Shown piece after piece: positions 24,090 through 33,301 of a DNA stretch of 64,000 bases (the stretch's first letter is position 1; the number at the start of each line of letters is the position of its first letter). A program made the translations under genes and the position numbers. The notes below the pieces were generated by a model. The model was not told where the DNA came from. It did no database searches and was given only the letters and a program-made list of their open reading frames with translations. The stretch is from Planctomycetia bacterium (GTDB taxonomy: Bacteria; Planctomycetota; Planctomycetia; Pirellulales; UBA1268): assembly GCA_014192425.1 (NCBI GenBank), contig BJHK01000002.1:112147-176146 (forward strand). The letters are read 5' to 3'.

Positions 24090-26414
24090 ATGAACGACAA
24101 CCGGGAATTCATCGCCGAGTTTCTCGTCGAGTCGGTCGAGAACCTCGACCAGCTCGACCGCGACCTGCTCGCGCTCGAGGAGCGGCCCGACGATCCCGAC
24201 CGCGTGGCGAGCATCTTCCGCGCCGTCCACACCATCAAGGGCAACAGCGGCTTCTTCGGGTTCTCAAAGCTCGGGGCCCTGACCCATAGCGGGGAGCACC
24301 TGCTCGGCCGGCTCCGGGATGGGAAGCTCTCGCTCGACGGCCGCGTCACGGGCTCGCTGTACTCGATGGTCGATGCCGTGCGGTCGATCCTCAGGTCGAT
24401 CGAGGAGACCGGCGCCGAGGGCGACCACGACTTCCGCGAACTCTCGCGGACGCTCGCGACCGTGGCGACCGCGGAGGCCGCAACCGCCCGTGATGCGGCG
24501 GCTTCCGCCAGCTCCGCCATGCCAGCCTCGACCCCGACGCCCAAGCCGCAGTCCGCGGACGAACCCGCGCCGACACCGCCCGTGTTGGTCGCGCCCCTGC
24601 CCGTCGCGCCCCTGCCCGTCGCGCCCCTGCCCGTCGCGCCCCTGCCCGTCGCGCCCCTGCCCGTCGCGCCCCTGCCCGTCGCGCCCCTGCCCGTCGCGCC
24701 CCTGCCCGCCGCGCCAGCGCCCGCCGCGCCAGCGGCCGCCGCGCCAGCGGCCGTCACCGAGAGCACGATCCGCGTCGACGTCGGTCTCCTCGCCTCGATC
24801 CTCGACCTCGTCGGGGAGCTCGTGCTGGCCCGCAACCAGTTGCGCAGCATCGACACCCCCGACCCGGCGATCCAGGCCGTCTCGCAGCGGATCAACGCCG
24901 TCACGACCGCCCTCCAGGAAACAGCCGTCAAGACGCGGATGCAGCCGATCGACCACGTGTTCAGCAAGTTCCCACGGACCGTCCGCGACCTCGCCGTGGC
25001 CTGCGGCAAGGAGGTGCAGTTTCAGATCGACGGCGCCGACACCGAACTCGACCGGACGCTCGTGGAGAGCATCCGCGACCCGCTCACACACCTGATCCGC
25101 AATGCCGTCGATCACGGCATCGAGCCCCCCGACGTCCGCGCGGCGGCGGGCAAGCCGCGGGCCGGCCGGCTCCGGCTCCGGGCCTTCCAGGAGAGCGGCC
25201 AGGTGGTGATCGAGGTCGCCGACGACGGTGCCGGGATCGCCGTCGAGGCGGTGCGCGCCAAGGCCGTCGCCCGCGGGCTCGTCAGCGCGGACCAGGCGGC
25301 GACGCTGCCCGAGGACCGGGTGCTGCAGTTCATCTTCGAGCCCGGCTTCTCCACGGCCGCCCAGGTGACGAGTGTCTCGGGCCGCGGCGTCGGCATGGAC
25401 GTGGTGCGCACGAACATCGAGGCGATCAGCGGGACGGTCGACATCCAGAGCGTGGCCGGCCGGGGGACCACCGTCCGCGTCCGCGTGCCGCTCACGCTGG
25501 CGATCGTGCCGGCGCTCATCGTGCGCTGCGCCGGGGAACGGTTCGCGATCCCGCAGGTGGCGGTGACCGAGCTCGTCCGGCTCCGGCCGGGAGCGGCCGG
25601 GCCGCGGATCGAGGGCCTCGCCGACGCGCCGGTGATGCGGGTCCGGGGCCGGCTCGTGCCGGTCGTGTTCCTCGACCAGTTCCTCGGCCTGCGGCCGGCC
25701 GGCACCGAAAGCCGCGCGGAGGGGACCGTGGTCCTCATCCGCGTCGACGATCGCGAGTTCGGCCTCGTCGTCGACGGCATGAAGTCGGCCGGCGCCGAGA
25801 GCCGCGACCTGCGCGACGCCGCCAGCCTGTCCACGATCGTCGTCAAGCCGATCGGCGGGCTGCTCGCGGGACTGGGGATCTACTCCGGAGCCTCGATCCT
25901 CGGCGACGGGGGCCTGGTGCTGATCCTCGACCTGCGCGGCGTGCACCGGGTCGCCCGGCTGCCGGCGCTGGACCGCGCGGCCGAGACCGACACGGAACCG
26001 ACCGCACCCCCGGCGGCCCGGTATCTCGTCTGCGGCACACCCGCCGGCCACCGCGTGGCGGTGCCGCTGGCCGAGGTGGTCCGCCTCGAGCGCCACCGGC
26101 GCGACCAACTGCAGCGGGTCGGCAGCATGGCGGTCGTCAAGCGCGGAACCGGATTCACTCCCGTCGCCGACGTGGACGCGGTCATGGGCCGGCCGGGGTC
26201 GTCCGCGGACGACTCCCTGAGCCTCGTGGTCGTCGCCGGTGACGAGAGCGGCCTCGGCCTGGCCGTGAGCTCGATCGTCGACGTCTTCGCCGCCGAGTCG
26301 ACGCTGCAGCCGGCGACCGGGGCCGGTGTTGCCGGCATTCTCTCGCTCGGCGGCGTGGCCACCGAGGTGCTCGACCTCCGGGCCGCCCGGTCATGCGCGG
26401 CGGCGGGGAACTGA
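24090..26414 (+). CDS. cheA: Chemotaxis histidine kinase CheA with a repeat linker and two CheW domains
   Basis: A 774-residue kinase. P1 (HPt) is at 1-110, with phospho-acceptor His47 in AVHTIKGNSGFFGF. A linker at about 140-225 holds eight VAPLP repeats in place of P2. The dimerisation domain P3 begins at STIRVDVGLL. The ATPase P4 has HLIRNAVDHGIE, DDGAGIAVEAV and GRGVGMDVVRTN. The C-terminus has two CheW-like units (IVRCAGERFAIPQ and YLVCGTPAGHRVAVP), where CheA usually has one. No receiver domain is present. It is the first gene of the chemosensory operon. Confidence 0.95.
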   Translation: MNDNREFIAEFLVESVENLDQLDRDLLALEERPDDPDRVASIFRAVHTIKGNSGFFGFSKLGALTHSGEHLLGRLRDGKLSLDGRVTGSLYSMVDAVRSILRSIEETGAEGDHDFRELSRTLATVATAEAATARDAAASASSAMPASTPTPKPQSADEPAPTPPVLVAPLPVAPLPVAPLPVAPLPVAPLPVAPLPVAPLPVAPLPAAPAPAAPAAAAPAAVTESTIRVDVGLLASILDLVGELVLARNQLRSIDTPDPAIQAVSQRINAVTTALQETAVKTRMQPIDHVFSKFPRTVRDLAVACGKEVQFQIDGADTELDRTLVESIRDPLTHLIRNAVDHGIEPPDVRAAAGKPRAGRLRLRAFQESGQVVIEVADDGAGIAVEAVRAKAVARGLVSADQAATLPEDRVLQFIFEPGFSTAAQVTSVSGRGVGMDVVRTNIEAISGTVDIQSVAGRGTTVRVRVPLTLAIVPALIVRCAGERFAIPQVAVTELVRLRPGAAGPRIEGLADAPVMRVRGRLVPVVFLDQFLGLRPAGTESRAEGTVVLIRVDDREFGLVVDGMKSAGAESRDLRDAASLSTIVVKPIGGLLAGLGIYSGASILGDGGLVLILDLRGVHRVARLPALDRAAETDTEPTAPPAARYLVCGTPAGHRVAVPLAEVVRLERHRRDQLQRVGSMAVVKRGTGFTPVADVDAVMGRPGSSADDSLSLVVVAGDESGLGLAVSSIVDVFAAESTLQPATGAGVAGILSLGGVATEVLDLRAARSCAAAGN
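24588..24707 (+). repeat. 15-bp tandem repeat, eight copies, encoding VAPLP
   Basis: Unit gtcgcgcccctgccc repeated eight times without a change, then decaying to AAPAP and AAPAA codons. It forms the CheA linker. DNA identity across all copies suggests recent expansion or slippage. Confidence 0.95.
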
Positions 26415-26415
26415 C

Positions 26416-26886
26416 ATGGACGCGACATCTCCCCTCCGCTGCTGCACGTTTCGCATCGGCCCCGCCTGCTTCGCGATCCCGACCACGAGTGTCGTCGAGG
26501 TGCTGCGCGGCAGCCGGCTCACGCGGGTGCCGCAGGCGCCCGAGAGCGTTCTCGGCCTCATGCACCTGCGCGGCAGGATCGTGCCCGTCGTCGATCCCGC
26601 CGCCCGCCTCGGCATCGACAGGCCCGTGCCGGCCGGGGCCGCGCACCTCGTGATCGCGGTCCAGGAGGACTGGTACGCCCTGGCGATCGACGAAATGCTC
26701 GACGTGGCAGAGATTCCCGCGGCGGAGATCGAGCCTTCTGCCGGCGAGACGACGGTGGACGCCATTGCCGGCGTCCACGCCGCCCCGGACCGGCTCGTGC
26801 ATCTGCTCGATCCGGGGCGCATGATCCACTCACTGGTGCGGTCGCGGCCGCAAACTGAAAGGCAGGGTTCCCTTGGCAAAACGTGA
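26416..26886 (+). CDS. cheW: Chemotaxis coupling protein CheW
   Basis: A 156-residue SH3-like coupling protein: [21 protein letters not shown] at the start, then [20 protein letters not shown] and VDPAARLGI. It links the receptor to CheA. It starts one base after the cheA stop, and its last 14 bases overlap the receptor gene. Confidence 0.92.
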   Translation: MDATSPLRCCTFRIGPACFAIPTTSVVEVLRGSRLTRVPQAPESVLGLMHLRGRIVPVVDPAARLGIDRPVPAGAAHLVIAVQEDWYALAIDEMLDVAEIPAAEIEPSAGETTVDAIAGVHAAPDRLVHLLDPGRMIHSLVRSRPQTERQGSLGKT

Positions 26887-29014
26887 TCATTCCGCTGCCA
26901 CCGGCTCGTGGCGGTCGTTTCTCACCAATCCGCTCCTCCTCGCCCTGCTCGGGGTGTCGCTGATCCCGATGCTCTTCATGGGCATCATGAGCTACCGGAC
27001 CGCGGCGGCGGCGCTCGAGCAGCAGGCCTTCAAGCAGTTGGAGACCGTCAATACCGTCACCGGCAAGGCGGTGGAGCGGTATTTTGACACGCTGCACCAA
27101 GAAATCGCCGTGCTCGCCGAGGCGGAGACGAGCCGGGAGGCGCTCCGCGAGTTCACCGCCGGCATGGCGACGCTGCTGACCGACGACAAGGTCACCGACG
27201 CGGGCCTGGCCGCGGCCCGGCGCGAACTGGAAGCGTTCTACACCGGCGATTTCGCCACCGAGTACGAGAAGCGCACCGGCACGCCCAAGGACATGCGTCC
27301 GCTCGCCGAAGTTCTCGACGACGACGCGGCCTACGCCCAGTATCTCTACCTCCGCACCAACCCCAACCCGATCGGCTCGAAGCACCTCCTCGACGCCGCG
27401 GCCGACAACTCGGCCTACACGAAGGCCCACGCCCGCTGGCACCCCTTCTTCCGGAGCCTGAAGGAGAAATACGGCGTCTCCGACGTGTTCCTCATCGACG
27501 CCTCCCAGGGCCGCGTCGTCTACAACGCCTCCAAGGAAGTCGACTTCTGCGTCTCGATGCGGACCGGGCCGCTGGCCCAGTCGAACCTCGCCGCCGCCTT
27601 CCAGCAGGTGGCGGCGGCCGGCCGGCGCGGGGCCGTGACGTTCGGCCGCTTCCAACGCTACCTGCCGTCGTGCGATGCGCCGGCCGCCTTCCTCATGGCC
27701 TCGATCCACGACGGACGGACGTTCGTGGGAGCGCTGGCCTTCCAATTGCCGCTCGACCAGATCGACCGCATCGTCGGCGAGACGACCGGCATGGGGCGGA
27801 CCGGCGAGACGTACGCGATCGGGCCGGACCGGGAGTTCCGCAGCAACTCCCGATTCGCGGCGGAGATGGGGGTCAAGACGACGGTCATCAACGGCAAGTT
27901 CAAGGTCGACACGCCGGCCGTGAAGGCGGCGCTCGATCAGGGGACGGCCGGCACGGGGCTCCAGACGGGGCACCGCGGCAAGCCCGCGCTCGTCTCCTGG
28001 CGGCCGGTCACGGTGCACCGGGACGCCGGCGGGGGCGGCAACGACCTCCGCTGGGCGCTCGTCTCCGAGATCGACGCGGTCGAGGTCCGGGAGCCGATCA
28101 GCCGGCTGCTGCGGCTCGGCCTGACCGTGTTCGGCCTGACGGCCGCCGCAGTCCTCGCCGTCTCCTCGCTCATCGCCCGGCGGCTGACCAGCGAGTCGCG
28201 CCGGCAGGCGACCCTCGTCGGCGGCATCGTCGACAACACGCACGCCCTGGCCAGCGCCTCCGAGGAACTGACGAGCGTCAGCCAGCAGATGAGCGCCGCG
28301 GCCGAAGAGACCACCGCCCAGGCCAACCTCGTGTCGGCCGCCGCCGAGCAGGTCAGCGGCAACGCCCGTACCGTGTCGGGATCGATCGAGAACCTCGTGG
28401 CCAGCATCCACGACATCGCCCGCAACGCCCAGTCGGCGGCGACGACGGCCCGCCAGGCGGTGGACATGGCGACCACGACTTCGACAACGATGAACGCCCT
28501 GGGCCACTCCAGCAACGAGATCGGCGCCGTCGTCAAGGTGATCAACTCGATCGCCGAGCAGACGAACCTCCTCGCCCTCAACGCCACGATCGAGGCGGCG
28601 CGGGCCGGTGAGGCGGGCAAGGGGTTCGCCGTCGTCGCCAACGAGGTCAAGGAGCTGGCCCGCGAGACGGCCAAGGCGACCGAGGATATCGGCGGCCGGA
28701 TCGAGGGCATGCAGGGGGAGGCACGGCGGGCGGTCGAGGCGATCGCCGAGATCGGCTCCGTGATCGAGAAGATCGACGCCCTGCAGACGAAGATCGCCGC
28801 GGCCGTCGAGGAGCAGTCGGTGACCACCGGGGAGATCGGCCGCAACATCGCCGAGGCCACGACCGGCTCAGCGGAGATCGCCGAGAACATCGTCCAGGTC
28901 GCCCGGGCGGCACAGAGCACGGCCGAGGGGGCGGCCAACACGCAGGTCTCGTCGCAGGAACTGTCGCGGATGGCCCAGGCCCTGCAGCGGCTGGTCGAGG
29001 ACTACAGGAAGTGA
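26873..29014 (+). CDS. Methyl-accepting chemotaxis protein
   Basis: A 713-residue receptor using a TTG start at 26873, inside cheW, with AAAGGCAGGG upstream. TM1 is at about 20-42. A large periplasmic Cache-type sensor spans 45-410 and includes [17 protein letters not shown]2 is at about 418-440. The cytoplasmic part has no clear HAMP domain. The signalling tip is [21 protein letters not shown] followed by [15 protein letters not shown]. The ligand is unknown. It is the only receptor in the operon. Confidence 0.93.
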   Translation: MAKRDHSAATGSWRSFLTNPLLLALLGVSLIPMLFMGIMSYRTAAAALEQQAFKQLETVNTVTGKAVERYFDTLHQEIAVLAEAETSREALREFTAGMATLLTDDKVTDAGLAAARRELEAFYTGDFATEYEKRTGTPKDMRPLAEVLDDDAAYAQYLYLRTNPNPIGSKHLLDAAADNSAYTKAHARWHPFFRSLKEKYGVSDVFLIDASQGRVVYNASKEVDFCVSMRTGPLAQSNLAAAFQQVAAAGRRGAVTFGRFQRYLPSCDAPAAFLMASIHDGRTFVGALAFQLPLDQIDRIVGETTGMGRTGETYAIGPDREFRSNSRFAAEMGVKTTVINGKFKVDTPAVKAALDQGTAGTGLQTGHRGKPALVSWRPVTVHRDAGGGGNDLRWALVSEIDAVEVREPISRLLRLGLTVFGLTAAAVLAVSSLIARRLTSESRRQATLVGGIVDNTHALASASEELTSVSQQMSAAAEETTAQANLVSAAAEQVSGNARTVSGSIENLVASIHDIARNAQSAATTARQAVDMATTTSTTMNALGHSSNEIGAVVKVINSIAEQTNLLALNATIEAARAGEAGKGFAVVANEVKELARETAKATEDIGGRIEGMQGEARRAVEAIAEIGSVIEKIDALQTKIAAAVEEQSVTTGEIGRNIAEATTGSAEIAENIVQVARAAQSTAEGAANTQVSSQELSRMAQALQRLVEDYRK

Positions 29015-29060
29015 TCCGCGCGGCACGGCCGAGGGCCGGACCGCCGCGGGGGAGAGCAGG

Positions 29061-30524
29061 ATGCGGGCGCTCGTCGTCGACGACTCGAAGCCGGTGCGGA
29101 GCATCGTGGCACGGACGCTCCGTGAGCTGCGGTTCGACTGCACCGAGGCGAGCAACGGCGTCGAGGCCCTCGACGCGATCGCGGCCTCTGGCCCGCCCGA
29201 CCTGGTGACGGTCAACTGGCACATGCCGGTCATGGACGGCCTGGAACTCGTCCGCCGGCTGCGGCGTGACCCGGCCCACCGCCACCTGCCGCTGCTCATG
29301 ATCTCCACGGAGCACGAGCGGGAGCGGATCGCGCTGGCCCTGGAGGCGGGCGTCGACGACTACCTCGCCAAGCCGTTCACGCCCGCGTCGCTGGCCCGCA
29401 AGCTGGTGGCCATCGGCGTCTGCTCCGAGTCGGCGGCCGCGGGCCGGCGACCGATCCGTGTGCTCGTCTGCGACGACTCGCTGACGATCCGCACCGTCCT
29501 CACGACGACGCTCGGTGCGGACGCCGACCTGGAGATCGCGGGCACGGCGATCAACGGCCAGGCCTGCCTCGACGCGCTGGCCGCCGACCTGCCCGACCTC
29601 GTCGTCCTCGACGTCGAGATGCCGGTCATGGACGGGATCAGCGCCCTGCGCGAGATCCGCCGGCGGCATGCGAAGCTCCCGGTGGTGATGTTCTCGAGCC
29701 TCACCGAGCGCGGGGCGCAGGCGACGGTCGACGCGCTCCTGGCCGGCGCCAACGACTACGTCGCCAAGCCGGCCGGCCTCAATCCGGCCGAGGTCGGCGC
29801 CCGGATCCGCGACGACCTCGTCGGCCGGATCAAGGCCCTCGTGCCCCGGCTGCGCCCGGCGGCCCCCGAGGCACTCCCGCGCGGATCGACGCCGACGCCG
29901 CCGGCGCCGATCGTGGCACGGCCGCGGCCGGCGGGGATGCGCGCGCCGATCCGGGGCGTCGTGATCGCGGTCTCGACCGGCGGCCCGGCGGCTCTCGCCG
30001 AGATGCTGCCCGCCTGCGTGGCCGGGGCCGGCGTGCCGATCCTGATCGTGCAGCACATGCCGGCATTCTTCACGGCCCAACTCGCCGAGCGGCTGGGAAA
30101 GATCTGCGCCGTCCCGGTCCGCGAGGCGACCGACGGGATGCTGGTGACGCCGGGCACGGTGCTCCTCGCTCCCGGCGGCCGCCACATGGAACTTGTGGGT
30201 GATCCGCTCATGCCGCGGATCAGGCTCGGCGACGGACCGCCGGAGAACTCCTGCCGGCCGTCGGCCGACGTGCTCTTCCGCTCGGCGGCCCGGCTCTGGG
30301 CCGCCGGCACGCTCGGCGTGGTGCTCACCGGCATGGGTCGCGACGGCCTGGCGGGCTCGCGGGCGATCGTCGAGGCGGGGGGCGGCATCATCGCCCAGGA
30401 CGAGTTTTCCAGCGTCGTCTGGGGCATGCCGGGCGAGGTCGTCCGCGCGGGGCTCGCCGACGCGGTGCTGCCCGTGGCGCAGATCGGCGTCGAGGTCGCC
30501 CTGCGGCTCAAGAGGCGCGGCTGA
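29061..30524 (+). CDS. cheB: CheY-like pseudo-receiver fused to CheB methylesterase
   Basis: A 487-residue fusion in three parts. Residues 1-120 are a CheY-type receiver: Asp7/Asp8 and the conserved Lys in LAKPF are kept, but the phospho-acceptor position is Asn52 (VTVNWHMP). Residues about 132-255 are the CheB receiver, with Asp184 intact in VVLDVEMP. Residues about 300-485 are the methylesterase, with catalytic Ser in VSTGGPAAL, His in QHMPAFFTAQLA and Asp in TGMGRDGLAG. CheB removes methyl groups from the receptor. The fused domain cannot be phosphorylated at the normal site. Confidence 0.9.
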   Translation: MRALVVDDSKPVRSIVARTLRELRFDCTEASNGVEALDAIAASGPPDLVTVNWHMPVMDGLELVRRLRRDPAHRHLPLLMISTEHERERIALALEAGVDDYLAKPFTPASLARKLVAIGVCSESAAAGRRPIRVLVCDDSLTIRTVLTTTLGADADLEIAGTAINGQACLDALAADLPDLVVLDVEMPVMDGISALREIRRRHAKLPVVMFSSLTERGAQATVDALLAGANDYVAKPAGLNPAEVGARIRDDLVGRIKALVPRLRPAAPEALPRGSTPTPPAPIVARPRPAGMRAPIRGVVIAVSTGGPAALAEMLPACVAGAGVPILIVQHMPAFFTAQLAERLGKICAVPVREATDGMLVTPGTVLLAPGGRHMELVGDPLMPRIRLGDGPPENSCRPSADVLFRSAARLWAAGTLGVVLTGMGRDGLAGSRAIVEAGGGIIAQDEFSSVVWGMPGEVVRAGLADAVLPVAQIGVEVALRLKRRG

Positions 30525-30544
30525 CGCCGCCCCAGGGAACGCCC

Positions 30545-31372
30545 ATGAAGGTCGCCGAGCCGCAGTTCGCCTATCTCCGCGACCTGCTCAAGCGCCGCAC
30601 CGGAGTGTGCATCGACGATTCGAAGCATTACCTCGTCGTCGCCCGCCTCCTGCCGCTGGTGCGGCAGCGGAAGCTGCCGAGCATCGAAACGCTCCTCGAC
30701 CGGGTCCGGCAGGGAACCGACAAGACGCTCGAGCCGCAGGTGCTCTGTGCACTGATGACGCACGAGACCTCGTTCTTTCGCGACCGGGCCCCGTTCGACA
30801 CGCTCGTTCGGCTCATCACCGAGCTCGTGCCGCGCCGGGCTGCGAAGCGGCAGCTCGTCATTTGGTCGGCCGCCTGCGCGACCGGCCAGGAGCCGTACAG
30901 CATCGCGATGACGCTCCTCGAGCACTTTCGCGACCTGCTCGCCACGTGGCGTGTGCGGATCATCGCCACCGACTTCTCCGAGCAGGCCCTGGAGCGGGCC
31001 CGGGCGGGACTGTTCAGCGAACTGGAGACGGCCCGGGGGATGCCGCCGCCGATGCTGCACAAGTATTTCCGCCAGCTGCAGGGGAGCTGGAGCATCGTCC
31101 AGGAGGTCCGCCAGTTGGTGGAGTTTCGGCAGCTGAATCTCAACGCCGCCTGGCCGATCCTCCCGACCTGCGATGTGATCTTCCTCCGGAACGTGATGCT
31201 GTATTTCGACGTCCCGACGCGGGCGGCGCTCGTGCAACGGGTCCGCCGGCAGCTCGAGCCCGACGGCGGCCTGTTCCTCGGCGGCGCCGAGACGCTTATC
31301 GGCATCGACACCGGCTACGACCGCGTCGCCGGCGTCGGCTGCAGCTACTACCGACCCAAGGCCCGCGGCTGA
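30545..31372 (+). CDS. cheR: Chemotaxis protein methyltransferase CheR
   Basis: A 275-residue SAM-dependent methyltransferase: an N-terminal helical domain, then THETSFFRD, the SAM-binding WSAACATGQEPYSIAM, ATDFSEQALERAR and the CDVIFLRNVMLYF block. It methylates the receptor's Glu residues. It closes the operon, 20 bases after cheB. No separate functional CheY was found downstream. Confidence 0.95.
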   Translation: MKVAEPQFAYLRDLLKRRTGVCIDDSKHYLVVARLLPLVRQRKLPSIETLLDRVRQGTDKTLEPQVLCALMTHETSFFRDRAPFDTLVRLITELVPRRAAKRQLVIWSAACATGQEPYSIAMTLLEHFRDLLATWRVRIIATDFSEQALERARAGLFSELETARGMPPPMLHKYFRQLQGSWSIVQEVRQLVEFRQLNLNAAWPILPTCDVIFLRNVMLYFDVPTRAALVQRVRRQLEPDGGLFLGGAETLIGIDTGYDRVAGVGCSYYRPKARG

Positions 31373-31417
31373 CGGGACCGCAGCGCGGTTCCAGCGCGAG
31401 ACGCACCGGTCGGTCTC

Positions 31418-31581
31418 ACCACTTCAAGCGATCTCCTCCTCGCCCGGACGACGTGGAGCCGGCCGTCGCAGTGGCGGGCGGCGATCTCCCTGACGATGCT
31501 CGTGAGTTCGGCGAAGTCGTCGTCAGCCTGGCGGCTGGCAACGACCTCGTGCTCCGGCAGCCGAGCGTCTCGGCCCGGCAA
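31418..31581 (-). pseudogene. Relic of a histone-deacetylase-family C-terminus
   Basis: A minus-strand fragment with DDDFAELTSIVREIAARHCDG, which closely matches the late helix of class II-type bacterial HDAC/acetoin-utilisation proteins. The LEGGYxL motif expected next is lost, and the frame then degenerates. Only about 50 residues remain. Recognition is from memory of the family. It shows that the DNA between cheR and the nucleotidyltransferase pair has been eroded. Confidence 0.4.
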
Positions 31582-31611
31582 TCCTTTATCCCGGGGTCCC
31601 GCCTGCGTGAC

Positions 31612-32190
31612 TTACGGCTCCTGCGGAGGAGCCGACGTGAGCACGCGATGCAGCCGGTTCCACGGGCCCATGTCTTCCGCGAGTTCGCAGATCGGATGGA
31701 GCGTCCCTTCCAGGTACGCGACGTCGAGCCGATCGCCATGCCTGCGAACCACGCCTGCAGCGTCGAGCATGTCCTTGTCGCGACCGGAGAGCACCTTGAA
31801 GAGGATCAGGTCTTCCGGGCTGGGAAACGGAAGGCGGATGCCGAACAGTTCGTGGAAGCTTGCCCGCTCGTAGGTGGCGTCCTCGAAGGGCAGGGAGGCC
31901 GTGATCAGGTCGATCTGAAACCGCCCCCGCCGAAAGCGCAACGTCCCGGTGGCGGAGAGCCGCTCCCGCTCGACCTCTTCCCGAACCTCGAAGCCTGCAG
32001 CTGCAGCCCGGCCGATGAGTGACTCGGCCTCGGCCTGCGAGACGAACACGATCGCGTCGGCATCAGCCGTGGTTCGCGGCTCGCCCACGACCACGACCGC
32101 CAAGCCGCCGACGACCAGGAAACGAATTCTCTCCCCCTCGAGAAACGAGAAGGCGAACCGGCAGAAGTCGTCGAACTCACTCTCTGCCAT
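31612..32190 (-). CDS. Nucleotidyltransferase, AbiEii/MNT-like probable toxin
   Basis: A 192-residue protein. The nucleotidyltransferase signature is GGLAVVVVGEPRTTADADAIVF (Gly-Gly, then Asp-x-Asp spacing). Later come FQIDLITASLPFEDA, with the third acid, and FPSPEDLILFKVLSGRDKDMLD. Such proteins act as toxins in type IV-like or MNT/HEPN-type modules by adding nucleotides to RNA or protein. Its ATG (32190) lies 14 bases inside the upstream partner. Confidence 0.75.
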   Translation of the reverse strand: MAESEFDDFCRFAFSFLEGERIRFLVVGGLAVVVVGEPRTTADADAIVFVSQAEAESLIGRAAAAGFEVREEVERERLSATGTLRFRRGRFQIDLITASLPFEDATYERASFHELFGIRLPFPSPEDLILFKVLSGRDKDMLDAAGVVRRHGDRLDVAYLEGTLHPICELAEDMGPWNRLHRVLTSAPPQEP

Positions 32191-32410
32191 CACGGCACGT
32201 CCAGCGACGGGCGGCGGCTTTGGCATCGATGCCCAACGCGATCGCGAGGCTGCGGGGGCGGTCGTGTTCCGGGAAGACCGCTAGCCGCATGAGGTCCGAG
32301 GTCAGGAGCGCCTCGCCGATCGCGATCGACTCCGCGACGCTCATCCGATGGAGCACGGCCCGGGCCTCCTCGTCGGCCTGAAGGCGATACACGGCTTCGT
32401 TGCGAATCAT
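32177..32410 (-). CDS. Small protein upstream of the nucleotidyltransferase, probable antitoxin
   Basis: A 77-residue protein (MIRNEAVYRLQADEEARAV at the start) with two predicted helices and no clear DNA-binding fold. It overlaps the nucleotidyltransferase by 14 bases and is transcribed first. Antitoxin role is inferred from this arrangement. The start at 32410 lies about six bases from a -10-like TATACT, implying a leaderless message. Confidence 0.6.
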   Translation of the reverse strand: MIRNEAVYRLQADEEARAVLHRMSVAESIAIGEALLTSDLMRLAVFPEHDRPRSLAIALGIDAKAAARRWTCRDGRE

Positions 32411-32416
32411 CACCAC

Positions 32417-32422
32417 AGTATA
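32417..32422 (-). promoter_or_regulatory. -10 box of the nucleotidyltransferase pair
   Basis: TATACT on the minus strand, six bases before ATG 32410. No good -35 is visible. The same -10 sequence is used by the two toxin-antitoxin-like pairs near 2.2 and 2.9 kb. Confidence 0.4.
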
Positions 32423-32499
32423 CCGCACCGGCGGGGCTCTGCTCGCGGCGTCACGCGGGATCCCTGATGCCGACATGCCGAGAGCCGCCCGCCCGCGAC

Positions 32500-33083
32500 T
32501 CGGTGGCATCTCCTTCCTGCACCGCTTCGGCTCAGCGCTCAACCACCATGTCCACCTCCACGCCTCGAGTCACCGACGGCGTCTTCGTGCCGGCTGCTGC
32601 CGAAGCAGGGCGCGACGCACCGCCGACGTTCCTGCCGGCCCGGCCGATTACCGCCGCAGACTTGGCCGCGCTCACCGAGCGGGTGCGGCGTCGCGTGATC
32701 CGCTTCCTTCCGGCTCACTCGCCTGCTCGACGCCGCGGCCGCCGCCGACATGCGCGCCTGGGAGAACAGCGGGTTTTCGGTCGATGCGAGCGTCCGGATC
32801 ACGCTCTTACCGCCCCAATTGCGTGTCTACAGCCAGCCTCTCGAACACTTGCTGAGATACTGCGCCCGGCCCCCCTTCGCGCTCGAACGACTGTCCGTGA
32901 TCCGCGGCCCAGCCGGCCGGATCGCCCGCATCCGTTACGTGCTGCCCAGACACAAAGCCGCCAACTGGGTCGGGCCCGGCCGCTCGCGAACGTCCACGCG
33001 GCCGGGGGCCAATGGCGTCGTCGAGCTCACGCCGTTTGAGTTCCTCGACAGGCTCGCCGATCTCGTCCCGCCGCCGCTCTCGC
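32500..33083 (+). pseudogene. IS91-type (Y2-transposase-like) transposase fragment, frameshifted
   Basis: Three frames together read like one transposase segment: SFLHRFGSALNHHVHLHA (His-hydrophobic-His motif of this family) in one frame, DGVFVPAAAEAG and PITAADLAALTERVRRRVIR in a second, and AWENSGFSVDASVRITL, LLRYCARPPFALERL, HKAANWVGPG and FEFLDRLADLVPPP in a third. The N-terminus and C-terminus are missing. It is a dead remnant of a rolling-circle-type element. The 33084-33507 stretch after it holds no supported gene apart from a hairpin and a dispersed repeat. Confidence 0.7.
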
Positions 33084-33200
33084 CCGCTCGAGGCCCGCCG
33101 ACCGACCAGGGCGAGCTCGTCCAGGCATCTGATACGGGTCACACTTGACCCTCGCGCGGTTCGCTGGTCGGGGTTACCCATGCCCCAGCGCCGGACGTTC

Positions 33201-33223
33201 GCGGATGCCATCGTGGCATCCGC
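33201..33223. repeat. Perfect 10-bp hairpin downstream of the transposase relic
   Basis: gcggatgcca, loop tcg, tggcatccgc. It has no T-run. It lies between the transposase relic and the dispersed 45-bp repeat. Confidence 0.7.
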
Positions 33224-33256
33224 TCACTCAGACCGGCCCGCGCTTCGGCATCCTGC

Positions 33257-33301
33257 CTTCGCTTGGCCGCTCAAGCCGGCTCCTGGGCCATGGGCAACCC
33301 C
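33257..33301 (+). repeat. Dispersed repeat, copy 1
   Basis: A 45-bp segment ending ctgggccatgggcaacccc. It aligns with 47699-47742 with a few changes. A partial inverted partner (ggggttacccatgccccag) lies at about 33172-33190, giving a palindromic unit of about 130 bp. Confidence 0.55.

Noticed and set aside
24588-24707. Short regular repeats resembling a CRISPR array
   Set aside because: The units are 15 bp with no spacers and are translated as VAPLP within cheA.
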